DNA of 64,000 nt from Strobilurus pachycystidiatus. Taxonomy: Eukaryota; Basidiomycota; Agaricomycetes; Agaricales; Physalacriaceae. How positions within the stretch are numbered: the stretch's first letter is position 1; the number at the start of each line of letters is the position of its first letter. The translations under genes and the position numbers were made by a program. This document shows positions 1 to 9,845 of the stretch, one piece after another. A model generated the notes under the pieces. The model ran no database searches. It saw nothing but the letters and a program-made list of their open reading frames with translations, and had not been told where the DNA came from. The stretch spans positions 620,001-684,000 of the forward strand of contig JAHLMK010000010.1 of NCBI GenBank assembly GCA_019915135.1, read 5' to 3'.

Positions 1-697
1 CTATTTCTGTCTCCTGAAGTCCCGCTTGTCTTGGCAAAACTCCTTAATGAGTTCTTTCGTGTCTTTAGGCGTTGGTTGGGTTTGTCCTTAGCGCTTGGAA
101 GGTGATTTGTTTTCGACAACTCAGTGACGCCACATCAATACGCGAGTTCCAATGAGGTACAAGGTCCATGATCGGGCCTTTTAGCCAGGTCTATCTTTAG
201 TGATTGGCGGCGGCGGATCGAAGTCCGTTTTCTTCTTTGGTGCGGGGCGTCGGAGCGGAGATCACTATTCCGAAGGCGCCATGGCCCGGAAGAGAGATCT
301 TCTCCGTGATCTATCCTTGGTCGCACGAGTTCTGACTTAGCACGAGTAAACTCCTTGAGCCTTCTTGGTAGAGTATCTCCTGCCTGGGTACTTTCCGTAG
401 TGCTATTTCTGGTAGGCACTTGTCGTTGCGTGACCGACACGGTTGAATGAACTCCTGGTTTTAAGAGTACAACGCTTGGATAAGGATATTTGGAGTTAAG
501 AAGTACGATCGGTCGATCATACCGCGTCCTAAAGGCGTGTATGGTGTTTCCCTTAGTCCTGGAGACTTGCCTGCGTTAAGGTAGTTTCTCCGTGTGTCTC
601 TCTGGTCGTTGTGCTGTGACTGGAAGTCCTGGCATAGACTCCTACAGGAATTGCAAAATTCCTTGGTTCTGGCACTAGGATTCTACAATGCGTATCA
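1..697 (-). mobile_element. 3' LTR of giant element (partial, cut by window edge)
   Basis: Direct repeat of 18522-19218. On the minus strand it starts TGATACGCATTG at 697, the same start as the 5' LTR and as the sister-family LTRs at 7643 and 61808. About 1 kb of it (the U3-distal, R and U5 parts) should lie left of position 1. Differences from the 5' LTR copy are mostly C/T or G/A transitions, which suggests a fairly recent insertion. Confidence 0.85.
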
Positions 698-710
698 TCT
701 CCTCTTGACT
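698..710 (-). other. Polypurine tract of giant element
   Basis: Read on the minus strand, AGTCAAGAGGAGA directly abuts the TGATACGC start of the 3' LTR. This is the expected place for the plus-strand primer of reverse transcription. A similar motif recurs at about 4562-4580 without an adjacent LTR. Confidence 0.7.
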
Positions 711-840
711 TTTGAAATGTCGTCCCCGACATCCTAGTAGTATTGCGAAAACGCTTATTCCTTCTGCCTTGGTGCAAAGCTCCAGACCTTTTGCCGTTCT
801 ATCTTTATCAAGGTCCTTGACAATTTTCACCTTGCCCACC

Positions 841-848
841 TATAAAAA
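841..848 (+). promoter_or_regulatory. TATA box of antisense cargo gene 1
   Basis: TATAAAAA lies 54 bases before the ATG at 895. The same TATAAAAA motif lies 42 bases before the ATG of the next plus-strand gene, so both antisense genes appear to have their own promoters inside the retroelement. Confidence 0.5.
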
Positions 849-894
849 CACCTGTTTTATCTCCTGGGCGTTTTCATCCTTACTTTCCTTCGAC

Positions 895-2851
895 ATGGCT
901 CCCAAGTCCTGGACTTCCTGCGCTTGTCTTTTGCCTTCAGTCCCTTACCTTCCTTCCGCGAAGGAGATCGCCACTCACAAGGATGCTTCCGTGGCCGTCC
1001 TCGCCTACTCCGTGGAATACAATCCTCCTGCGACCACCCCGGACACCTTTACGGTCCTCGGGCTTCGCATGTCAATGGCTCTCCCTCGCCTCAACCGTCT
1101 TGACATCAAAAAGGCCTGCCTCAACATGGAGCTTTCCAAGCAGATCACCGAGCAGGTCGATAAAATCATGGAGGCGGTCTTGGTGTGTCCCTTTTATCCT
1201 TCGTTCATGTCGTTGTTTCCTCAATTCCTCCTAGATGGCCAACACCGACATCAAGTCCGTTCCTGCCGACTCGAAGGTCCCATCCGACCTTGTCTTGTTC
1301 TTTCACAACGTCAAGAACTACCTCGGATTGACGCTCCATCTCCTTGGTATCCATCCTCAAACGCCTTCGCACCACATTGCGCACATCTTCCAACCTTTGG
1401 TGAACACCGCCAAGAAGATGTCGAACGCGCAGTTCCAGCCGTTGCCTGCTGATCATCCCATGCATCCGACCAACGTCTTCGTTAAACCGGACCCCAAGGG
1501 CAAGGTTCGTCTTTCATACTTGTTCGTTAGGTCTTTCTTAACGCCTTACCTCTTCACAGGGAAAAAGCAAGAAATCTCCTGAAGTTATCACCGACGCCAT
1601 GGAGAAACAGGCGGAAGAAGACATCGACATGGATGCTGATGGCCGTGCGCGATTCTTCAAGCGCGAGTATTTTGATTGGGCTGACGATGTTGCAGAAGCC
1701 GACACCGACGGTGAGGAGTCCGTGATTGTCGTTGGTGAGGACGTACGCTCAATCGCTCTATAGCCCTCCGCCTCCAGCTGGCTGATTTCTTCCAACAGAT
1801 GTCCTTGTCCAACAACCTTTTCAAAGAGGCGGAAGCGGTGAGTCGTTTACTACTCCTGGTCCTTTTACCTTCACTTGGTTCTGATTGGGATTTCCCTTTA
1901 GAGCACTTCCGTGCGTTATCTTCCTTTTGCTGCACTACCCAAGATGGACGTTAACACCCGTGTTTATCAGCGCGCCATGCAAACTAAGGACCTCCATGAG
2001 TATCAAGAGTCAAGAGTATACTCGCATACTTGACTCGTCATAATACTCATGAGTATGACTCGTTCTGATCCGCGGATCAAGACGAGTCAAGTCAAAGATG
2101 GGTCGCGAGTATGAGTTTTGGAGACATGAATTTTCATAATAGGTGTATCATCATATATTTCTTGAGTAAATGAATGTTTTGTGAATCCTCTACGTATATT
2201 TAATCAACAACTTCTATATGATAGTCATTCATTATATAAATGGAATGATATACACTGGAAAAGCAAGAGTATCCGTGAGTATTGACCCGTAAAACCCGTA
2301 CTTGTCTTGATCCGTACCCGTATGAGTCAAGTCAAAGAAGAGTCACGAGTATTGGTTTTGAAGCATGAGTACTCGTGTCACGGGTCAAGAGTATACTCGA
2401 GTATTGACTCGTGGAGGTCCTTAATGCAAACCTTGGGATCCCTTAACGGTCAGGAACTTCCTCCTAAGCGCAAGCTCCCCGACGACCTTTCTCGCCGCGC
2501 CGCTAAGGCTGCTCGTCCTTCAACCTTTATGATCGAGCCGGTCTTGCTCAAGCAATTGGACGCTGATACGCCCTGTTACTTGATCTGTCTTTCTCCTTTC
2601 TGACTCCTTGGATATCAGCGCCCCAGTATATCAACGGCTTGCAGGCCGCCTTGGCGCAAGTTCACAAGCGCATAACCCGCTTGGCCGGCGTGGATGATCC
2701 CAATATTTTGCCGGGACTTCTCTGGTTGGAGCATCAATACCGCCACAACATTATCTCGTCTTACAATGAGATCCGGGGTCGTATTCAGTTTGTTTTGTCG
2801 ACTCGGGATTTGTACATTTCCGCCTTAGACGGAGTGGACCAAGTCCAGTAG
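895..2851 (+). CDS. Antisense cargo gene 1 of giant retroelement, unknown function, broken by MITE
   Basis: I do not recognise the family. The exons are 895-1182, 1235-1504, 1560-1742, 1799-1837, 1902-1984 joined to 2432-2574, and 2619-2851. All introns are 44-63 nt GT-AG. When the MITE at 1985-2423 and one copy of its 8-bp duplication are skipped, the exon lengths sum to 1239 nt, an exact multiple of three, with no internal stop, giving 412 residues. The predicted protein has a hydrophobic helical first third, a Lys-rich then Asp/Glu-rich middle (from exon 3) and a basic KRK/RRAAKAAR segment before a helical C-terminus, so it could be nuclear. It lies antisense to gag-pol between the polypurine tract and the next cargo gene, and has a TATA box at 841. 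The clean frame shows it was a functional gene until the MITE landed in exon 5. The start is the first ATG after the TATA box. Confidence 0.7.
1985..2423. mobile_element. hAT-type MITE 1 (439 bp)
   Basis: The terminal inverted repeats start TAAGGACCTCCA at both ends and continue imperfectly with GAGTA-type repeats. The element is flanked by the 8-bp direct duplication ATGCAAAC (1977-1984 and 2424-2431), the duplication size of hAT transposons. The interior is AT-rich, non-coding, and full of copies of ACTCATGAGTA-like and GACTCG-like motifs that may be transposase-binding sites. It interrupts an exon of the surrounding gene. Confidence 0.85.
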
Positions 2852-3304
2852 TTTCCTAAAGGTGGTCTCAACCTCCTCCAAGTCTTAGCCAGTCGTCTAG
2901 TTCCTTCTCCTTTCATGTTTACACTGGCTTCGGATTTTGTTTTATCCCTTGTAGGTCCGATAGCACTTTGTTTCCTGTAGCTACTTTAGTACACAGCCGT
3001 CTCAACACGACTAACATTGTTTTTACTCCTTTTGGCGCAATCCGTTAGAATTCCGGCGATCCTTCCTAAGTCCAGTGATCGCCTTCATCAAACTAAGTAA
3101 GTTCGATCGGGAATTCCCGATCACCTTCGTTGAATCGTTCATCCTAGGTTTTTACAGTGCCTAGGTCTTTTAGTGGTCTTCGGAGTAGCTTGAGCTTTAT
3201 TCCTAGACTCGCTTAAGCTATTTCTTCCTTTGCCTTGAATCGTTACGGCGGCCCAGGCGCTCTATAAAAACGCCAGAGTTGCTTCTGACTTTGCCATAAC
3301 CGCC
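2852..3304 (+). promoter_or_regulatory. Intergenic segment with TATA box of antisense cargo gene 2
   Basis: This spacer of about 450 bp separates the two plus-strand cargo genes. TATAAAAA at 3263-3270 lies 42 bases upstream of the ATG at 3305. I see no open frame or repeat of note. It presumably holds the terminator of gene 1 and the promoter of gene 2. Confidence 0.45.
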
Positions 3305-4420
3305 ATGCCTATCCCGATTCTCCCTTTGTTCTCTGATACTCGCCTTCGCGGCATCCCTTTGCACAACCTGCTCCGGAGGAGCTCGAGGCCCTACTTGGCG
3401 AATTGGCCTTGACCAGCGCCTTGGAATTGTATACCTTCGCTCGGCGATTCAGCATTGTTATCCGTTACGACGACGGAACTCTCTCCACGGTTGACAATAC
3501 CGCGGCGGTAGCTGCCTTAGAAGAGCCAGTACTTCATTTTGGTGAAGGGAAGCCCTTGGATGTTCCGTCCTTGCGGTATTTGTTGTATACCTTGGTGCGT
3601 AACAACGCCTTAGGTCCTTTATGCCTGCTTACTTCCACTCCAGCGTCGTCTGGCGTATATGTGGGATCCCGCCTTCTACGAAAACCCCGCCATTTACCTT
3701 GGCTTTCGCCGGTACTTCTTTCCTTTGTACTATGGAGCCGTGGAGCTCTGTAAGTCTTGGTTCCGAGCCGTCAATGGAAGGACCCTCGACGGTTTCGCCC
3801 TTGATAACTTCCTTGGGTATGGTTTGCTGGACATCCCGGGCGTGCATCCCGACTTGATGAAGGACATTATTCCCCGGTTCATGGTGCGCAAACACCTTCT
3901 CCAGAATCGCCTTGTCTGATTATTTCTTCTAGGTGGAATCCACCTTTGGCGGTTACATGGGATTCGATTCCACTCTCCGCGAGTTGATTGTCGACCCAAA
4001 TGCCTTGCGAATCCTCCCTGTTCAATACGACCAAACGCCTCCGTCCATTGTAACCGTTATGAAGTGGTGGCCGGAGTTTCAGCGAGCAAATTCTGCCTTG
4101 TATGGTTTTCCTAAGTTGGGAGCCTTGATGCGACCTACTCGTCTTAGGCGTTTGGCTCCCCACGTTGAAGTTCCTTCAAACACCGTTCGTCAACTCCTTC
4201 CCGCGCTTTGCACACCTTGTAACTTCTGTGCTTGTAGCGAGCCGATGAGCACTTGTCTTTTGTCACTCCATCCTTCTGGGAAATAAACTGGTCCAACGCC
4301 TCCGCACTGGACTACGAACTCCTGGAGAACTATATCATGATCCTGGATGTTAGGTCTTCGGGTTTCTTCTATGAACGCTTAGCGCGCCTCCCAGTGGGTC
4401 CAGATTGGAATTGTTTTTAG
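3305..4420 (+). pseudogene. Antisense cargo gene 2 of giant retroelement, unknown function, one frameshift
   Basis: I do not recognise the family. The exons are 3305-3594, 3644-3883, 3933-4184 and 4238-4420, with introns of 49-53 nt and donors GTGCGT, GTGCGC and GTTCGT. Exons 2-4 are each a multiple of three (240, 252, 183 nt). Exon 1 is 290 nt: the frame that starts at the ATG hits a stop, and the frame feeding exon 2 opens about 30 codons in, so one base appears lost between about 3345 and 3400. The inferred protein is about 320 residues, rich in aromatic residues in exon 2 (YMWDPAFYENPAIY, YFFPLYYGAVEL) and ends GPDWNCF. It looks like a compact globular protein with no evident signal or membrane segment. 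It has the same orientation, TATA spacing and intron style as the gene at 895-2851, suggesting a linked pair. Confidence 0.6.
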
Positions 4421-4631
4421 TCTTATTTCTTCATAGAAACTCCTTTACCCGTCTAAAATTAACCACCTTAGTCGTTTAGTCTACTTAGCCAGGTCCTATA
4501 AAATTTCTTCTTAGTTCATTTTCATACACACTTGTATTTCCCCTTAGACCTTATACAAAATTCCTCTTGACTTTTGAGAAGTTTACCCTGCCTGGCTTGG
4601 CTTTTTAAGGTGTTTTTGCCTTACTACCTTA

Positions 4632-5443
4632 GAGCCTGTTCGGCACCCGGATCCTGCTGGGATCCGCTGCCGGATCCGCCGTAGGGCTGAGCCAGCATCC
4701 ATCACGGTGTCTGGTCCGAGCGCGTGCAGACAACTCTCTTTGCGCAAATGCGTTCTATACAAACATTGCGCGGTAGCTACGTCTCAAAAGTTGTAAATGA
4801 GGTCCAAGTATGTACATCTATGTTCTCTGGTGGCCTAGGGGGGCCGAGGTGGCCAATGTCAATGTGTTGAACACAAATTTAGTATCACACCCCCAAGGTG
4901 GTTTTAAATATCCATTGTCACGGTAGAGGTCCCTCTGAAACGATTCAGAGAGTAGCATAGCTATCCTATAGCCTTTACATGAGCTGCGCTCATTGACTTA
5001 GCTCAAGATTCACTGCTACGTGTGGCAATAAATATACACCAACATTCTGACTTGCTCCATTGTGTTGCATGCCCCGAGTAAAGAAGCGGCCTTCATGCAG
5101 GTTGGGTAACTACAGACCCCATCATTGTAGATGATTCTCTTAAGACACACGCAAGTATGAGGTGAATATTACCTATCAGAGTGGGTATCAGTTCATTGAA
5201 GTTGTTACTTGGTCGGGAACGGTCCTTTTAAGGCAGGAAGGGTGCCAAATTCTTTCGGATACAAAGGGACATATAATATGTTATCTACTGGACATACGGG
5301 AGGGCTTGGAGATACTACAATGCGCGTTGAATGAAGAGAAATTATCTGCGCGCGCTCGGACCGGACACCGTGATGGATGCTGGCTCAGCCCTACGGCGGA
5401 TCCGGCAGCGGATCCCAGCAGGATCCGGGTGCCGAACAGGCTC
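4632..5443. mobile_element. PIF/Harbinger-type MITE (812 bp)
   Basis: Long, nearly perfect terminal inverted repeats of about 95 bp (4632-4726 against 5349-5443) begin GAGCCTGTTCGGCACCCGG. They are flanked by the 3-bp duplication TTA (4629-4631 and 5444-5446). A TTA/TAA duplication and a G(A/G)GCCTGTT terminus are typical of Tourist/Harbinger non-autonomous elements. The interior has no convincing coding frame. Confidence 0.8.
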
Positions 5444-5627
5444 TTAGGTCTCAAGGTCTTTTTCTTTCTCCTTAGAAATTCACACTTTTGATTTCAAAGA
5501 AAGCGGATTTTTATTTTTGTAGGCGGGTGCGTGCGGTAGATGTAAAGCGTATATAAAAAAATGTTCAAAACTGTTCGTATATCATTCGAAGTAAAACGGC
5601 GGCGGCGACGAGGAGAGGTGCGACCCA

Positions 5628-8600
5628 CTATTGTTTTCCCAAGATTACCGCTTTGACCAGTTCCCTATCTTCCCGTTTGAGCTCGAAGAACATGCTGAGT
5701 ACCTGATTGACGGTGGCGCGCGATTCTTCGAGACTGCGGGTGTCGGGGACCAGGCGACTGGAGCCTTCGCCTCGGTTGTCTAGGCGCGGGTTTGGTTCCT
5801 TGAGTTGGACTGGGGACGCCAGGCTGGGCGTTTGACCAAGCGACCGTTGCGTCAGGCGACGCGGCTGGTCAACTTCCGACTTTGCATCTTCTTCGGCGTC
5901 CGGGGTCGATTCTCGCTTCGCCTTTCCTTTTCCTTTGGATTCCACCCCCTTCTCCACCTTGGCCTTCTTCGCTTTCGGGGGGGCTTTCCTTGGTTCCTTC
6001 CATTTGCGAATACCTTGTTCGAACGGCACCTTGTGTTCGGCCTTGGCGAGGTGTCGGCTGGCGGTGTTGACGAGCTTCTGGACCAGTGATGGGGCGAGGT
6101 CTTTCCACGCGGGCGGAATCTTCTCCTCTTTCCAAACCACTCGACACGGCCCCCACTGCCCCTTCTTCTGCTTACACTGGTCACAGGAGAACAAATTGCT
6201 CCGATTCGCCTGACGCGCGCTAATGTAAGTACACGTCAAGCCCTGTTTGTGACAAGGGATGCAGTGCCCCTCGTTGTCGTAGAGCGGGATGCGCTTCGTT
6301 TCGCGATTGTCCAAGACGTAGGCGTACCCGTCATCAAAGGGTTCGAGTTTGTCTCCCTCGTCGCTGGCCTCCGCGTCGTTGCTTTCCTCGTCTGGAGTGG
6401 GGTCTCACTTGCGTTTCTTAGGCGCGACGGCGTGGGGAGGTTCCGGGTCTTTGGGTTCGACCTTGGCGACACTGCGAGGGCTGCGCGAACCTTCAGTTGA
6501 GTATAAGGGAGCTATAAAACGGCGGACCACATACTGGTTCGCGGTTTTTGGGCCCAGCCCAAGTCCTCGTACCGTCGCCCTTTGTCTGGGTGCGGGTGGC
6601 ACATCTACTGACATGGCGGTCTTTGTGGGGGAGGGAGGGGGCGCGAGCGCGGTTACTCCAGTGGTCGCCTTTTTTGCGCGGGGCGTCTCTTCATAATCCC
6701 CTACCAGCTCGTCTTCTTCTTCTTTCGCCTCCTCCTCCTCCTCGTCTTCCTCGATGTCTCGCAGCGATTGTGGCGTTTTTACTGGAGTTGCACTGCGAGC
6801 TTTGGGCGGAGGTGGGAGCGGCGTCGTTGGTCGTTTTTGGAACTCCAGGTTGTAGGTATTCTCGTCGATGAGATTCCCCAGTACATACCTGAAGTTCCCA
6901 TAGATGGGCGCACCGGCGGATTCCTGTTGCATTCGAGACATTACCGTCCCCCAAAACTTCTTTGCTCGAGGAGTGTCCTGGACAAACGTCCAGAGGTGCT
7001 CAAGGCGGAAGAACACCTGTTGTGCTTGTTCCTCTGTGAGCGCGACCTGTACGTCGGTGAAGACATCCTTGTTGTCGAGAAACGGGGCGCGGAGAGTTTT
7101 TTGTGAAGGAGGGGGCAAGTTTTTCGTCGCGCAGACTGCAGTAGCGGCCAGTTCGACTTTTTCCAGCGGGGAGAGCGAAAGGTCCTGCTGTCCTTCGAGC
7201 GCATCTTCGAATTCGACCCAAAAGGTCGCGTTCGGGACATAGTGGTCGTACCCCGCGTCCTCCAGAACTGTGCGTAGACGTTCCGTTCGTGATGCTACTC
7301 GCAGGGCTACACTCTGAGTCCACGTCACCCTCCAGGCCTCCGGAATTGACATGTTGAATACGAAGTTCAAGTAATCAAACAACGGCCTGGGCGGTATGGT
7401 CAACTGGTGCGAGTTTTCTGGAGTTTCTTTCTAAAACCGTTTTGTTTTAGTTTTCTTGGTTCTTTTTATCTTTTGTTGTTCCGAGCCTGCTTACCGTCTT
7501 TTTGCGGTCTTCTTCGCGCTCTTCAGTTGTCGGGCCCGGACTCTCTTCCTTGGTCGGGGACGGTGACTTCTCCTTTTAGTAAGTAAGTTCGCCTTCCCTG
7601 ACTGCGTTTCACGACGCGTGCTTACCTTTGCTTGGGTGGCGCTGATACGCAGGGTACTATTCCAGTACTAGAAACGGGGAATTTTGCGATTCCTGAATAG
7701 CCCAAAGACCTTAGGAACCTCCAGTCAAGTACTTAGGATAGAGCACGCAGGAGTTACTGCCTTGACGCGGGCAAGCCTCCAGGACAAGGTCCAGGCGCCT
7801 TAACAAGTCCTTTAGGACAGGCGCGATCAAAACCTTTGATCACCTTCATCCGAATATTCTTATCCGCGCGTTGGATCTCTTTCAAGATCCCGTACCTTTG
7901 CGTGTACCTTGTACTACAGACGATGTGCTATAACCATTTGCACCCAAGGAGGGTCCAAAGGTCTCCAAGCGGTTCAGTTAGAGCAACCCAAGACCTGCGC
8001 ACCTCAACCCAAAGACCTGGAAGGTCCCGAAATAGTTCAAGGACGTCACAACCCTTCTGGGGAAATAATCTTCGGAGCTGTCAAGGACTCCGAACCGACG
8101 CCTTCCGCTATGCCGATCGATCATGATCCACGATCAAGGACCACCCCAAAAGCAGGGTGTATTACCACTTTAAGAAAGCACTCCCCTGTAGTGTTTGCGC
8201 TCGAAAGGACGTTCTTAACGATCTCCATCCAACCTAACCACAAGAAAGCAGGTGTCCGTAGGACCTTGCATCGTAAAGATACCTAAGGATCAAAGTCCTT
8301 ATTGGACCTCGATCTCCTGGGCCCAAGGATTATACCATACCGCCAAGGTGGCGTATATGGCTAAAGGACCAAGCGGCCTGTCCGCAGTTGTTTTGACCAG
8401 GGATAGCCAATAAGAACCCAGCATTTGTATGACTCGAATGTCCGATGTATCCGATCCTAGAATAGATGCTTACTCAGTAGGAGACCACCAGTAGTATAAA
8501 AGGGCCCAAAGGACCCATATTTCGGTAGCTTAGAGCCCCCTCCAGTAGCCGCTAGTCAGACGCAGCCATTGTAGTGAATCTATCTCGAGTTTTGACTCAT

Positions 8601-9351
8601 TTCTACAAAGAACCCAAAGACCCCAAAGACCCCAAAGACCTTTCCAAGATTTAAAGACATCAGGTGTTGCCAAGCTCCTTGAAAGACTCAAAAGAACCTT
8701 ATTCCGACGTACCAAGTCAAGTACCAACAAATCTACTTGGTGTTAGAACCTTGTATTCGCAAGAAGGCCGGTTTGCAAGTGGTTCTGCCCTGCATTCACG
8801 CTATTTCATGAAGTACTTTCCTTTGAGGAATAAGTTGAGTTTGAACGAGTGTTGTCAACGTCTGAGACACCTTTCGGAACCTTTGGTCCCGGTGCAAGAC
8901 ACTAGAAGTTTGGTTTAAGTGCAAGAAGGAGTCCTTATTGTTAGCAGTCCAGTGGCGTAAAACCTGCGGTAGCGGCCTGACGATTCCAAGACAAAGTCCT
9001 TGTACACCAGAGCACTTGATAGGTAGAAGCTACATTGCCTCGCGCTGTTTAAGGTCTTCATACGTCAAGAGGTTCGGCCTACGACTTCAAGGTTTTCTTG
9101 TGTCATTTCGATCAGAATCCCTACACCCCCAAAAACAACTCGTAGTTTAACTACAGCATTCAGAATACATCTCTATTTCTCCATTACCCAAAAGCACCTT
9201 GTTCTCTCGAACCTTTGTGCACCCCAGCTCCCTTACAAGGAGTACTAGTTGTGATAAGAATTGATAGTGTGGTTAGACGATAGCTTCTTTTCAGAGGTCT
9301 ATTCCGAACTTGCACATCAGCGCGGTCTTGCTCTTGTTCTTGCTCTGACAT
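5628..9351 (-). CDS. Sense-strand cargo gene of giant retroelement, cysteine-containing, one in-frame stop
   Basis: Exon 1 starts at the ATG at 9351-9349. It is split by the solo LTR at 7643-9319 (parts 9351-9320 and 7638-7626, dropping one GCGC duplication). Exon 2 is 7572-7495 and exon 3 is 7430-5628. Exon lengths are 45, 78 and 1803 nt, all multiples of three, giving about 641 residues with a single TGA at 6405-6407 (codon 383), probably a mutated CGA. The N-terminus is highly charged (MSEQEQEQDR). A helical domain of about 200 residues follows, then a proline-rich stretch and an acidic run (EEDEEEEEAKEEED). After the TGA come cysteines spaced C-X2-C-X6-C and C-X2-C-X9-C, then Lys-rich sequence and a helical end. 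The cysteine layout resembles a zinc-binding cluster but does not fit Zn2Cys6 exactly. It lies about 500 bp downstream of the integrase frame on the same strand. Function unknown. Confidence 0.7.
7643..9319 (+). mobile_element. Solo LTR of sister giant-element family
   Basis: It starts TGATACGCAGGG and ends TTGCACATCA, with a 4-bp duplication GCGC on both sides (7639-7642, 9320-9323). It is nearly identical to the LTR at 61808-63477 and, inverted, to 60263-61807, and it is a diverged relative of the surrounding element's own LTR. TATAAAA at 8495-8501 is the likely U3 promoter. No internal region is attached, so it is a product of LTR-LTR recombination. It splits exon 1 of the cargo gene that starts at 9351. 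Confidence 0.9.
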
Positions 9352-9845
9352 CGTGGTAGTATAAGAAAAGGTGAACGGACTTGTTTGCGCTTCTTTTCTC
9401 CTTGCTTACCACATTGTTCTGTTGCTCATCACTTTTAAGCTTTCGCGTTTGTGGCCGGGCACAGCCCTGCCCGAGCTGTGCGTCATAGTCTCAAGGGGCT
9501 ATGACCCTTTTTCTTTCCATTCCCTCGTTACGAAGCTCTCATGTACCATATTTAGAGCCCAAAATTTCATTTTTATTTCAAAATTATAGTCTTTAGAATA
9601 AATGGGACCATTGTCCCTCTATTCCCTTTTTATTTTTTCTGATGACGTCCCCGTCATCCTGCCAGAGCACTTGGATCATTTCGGACACTACTGGCTCAAC
9701 GGCTGAGCACCTCGTCTTGGACTTGGTTTCAAACCCAAGCGCCGGTTCGAGTTCCTCTGCTGCCAGTCTTGCATCCTTAACTGTCATTTGCATCCAAATC
9801 TTTTTGGAACGTCTTTATCGTTTAGACTTTTAACCTTTTTGTCTT
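9352..9845. other. Spacer between integrase and sense cargo gene
   Basis: This stretch probably carries the promoter of the minus-strand cargo gene. A minus-strand frame of 66 codons (9793-9593, starting MQMTVKDARLAAEELEP) is open and lies immediately downstream of pol. It could be a short extra product or the decayed end of pol. GC-rich inverted repeats are visible near 9455-9510. I see no other feature. Confidence 0.3.

Noticed and set aside
4555..4600. Second copy of the CCTCTTGACTTTTGA polypurine-tract-like motif, as a possible second LTR boundary
   Set aside because: No TGATACGC or other LTR start follows it on the expected side; a Harbinger MITE begins shortly after.
5805..6213. Several plus-strand and other-frame minus frames of 60-110 codons
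   Set aside because: Shadows of the GC-rich, low-complexity minus-strand cargo gene, with no domains or splice signals of their own.
7909..8286. 125-codon frame inside the sister-family LTR, also open in the copies at 61288-61665 and 62074-62451
   Set aside because: It begins with a near-cognate codon. The differences between copies change amino acids freely, and the LTR is a promoter/terminator region. Conservation reflects recent copying, not coding.
8664..8918. 84-codon frame in the LTR, also in the inverted copy at 60665-60919
   Set aside because: It is broken by an indel in the third LTR copy (near 62970), so it is not maintained.
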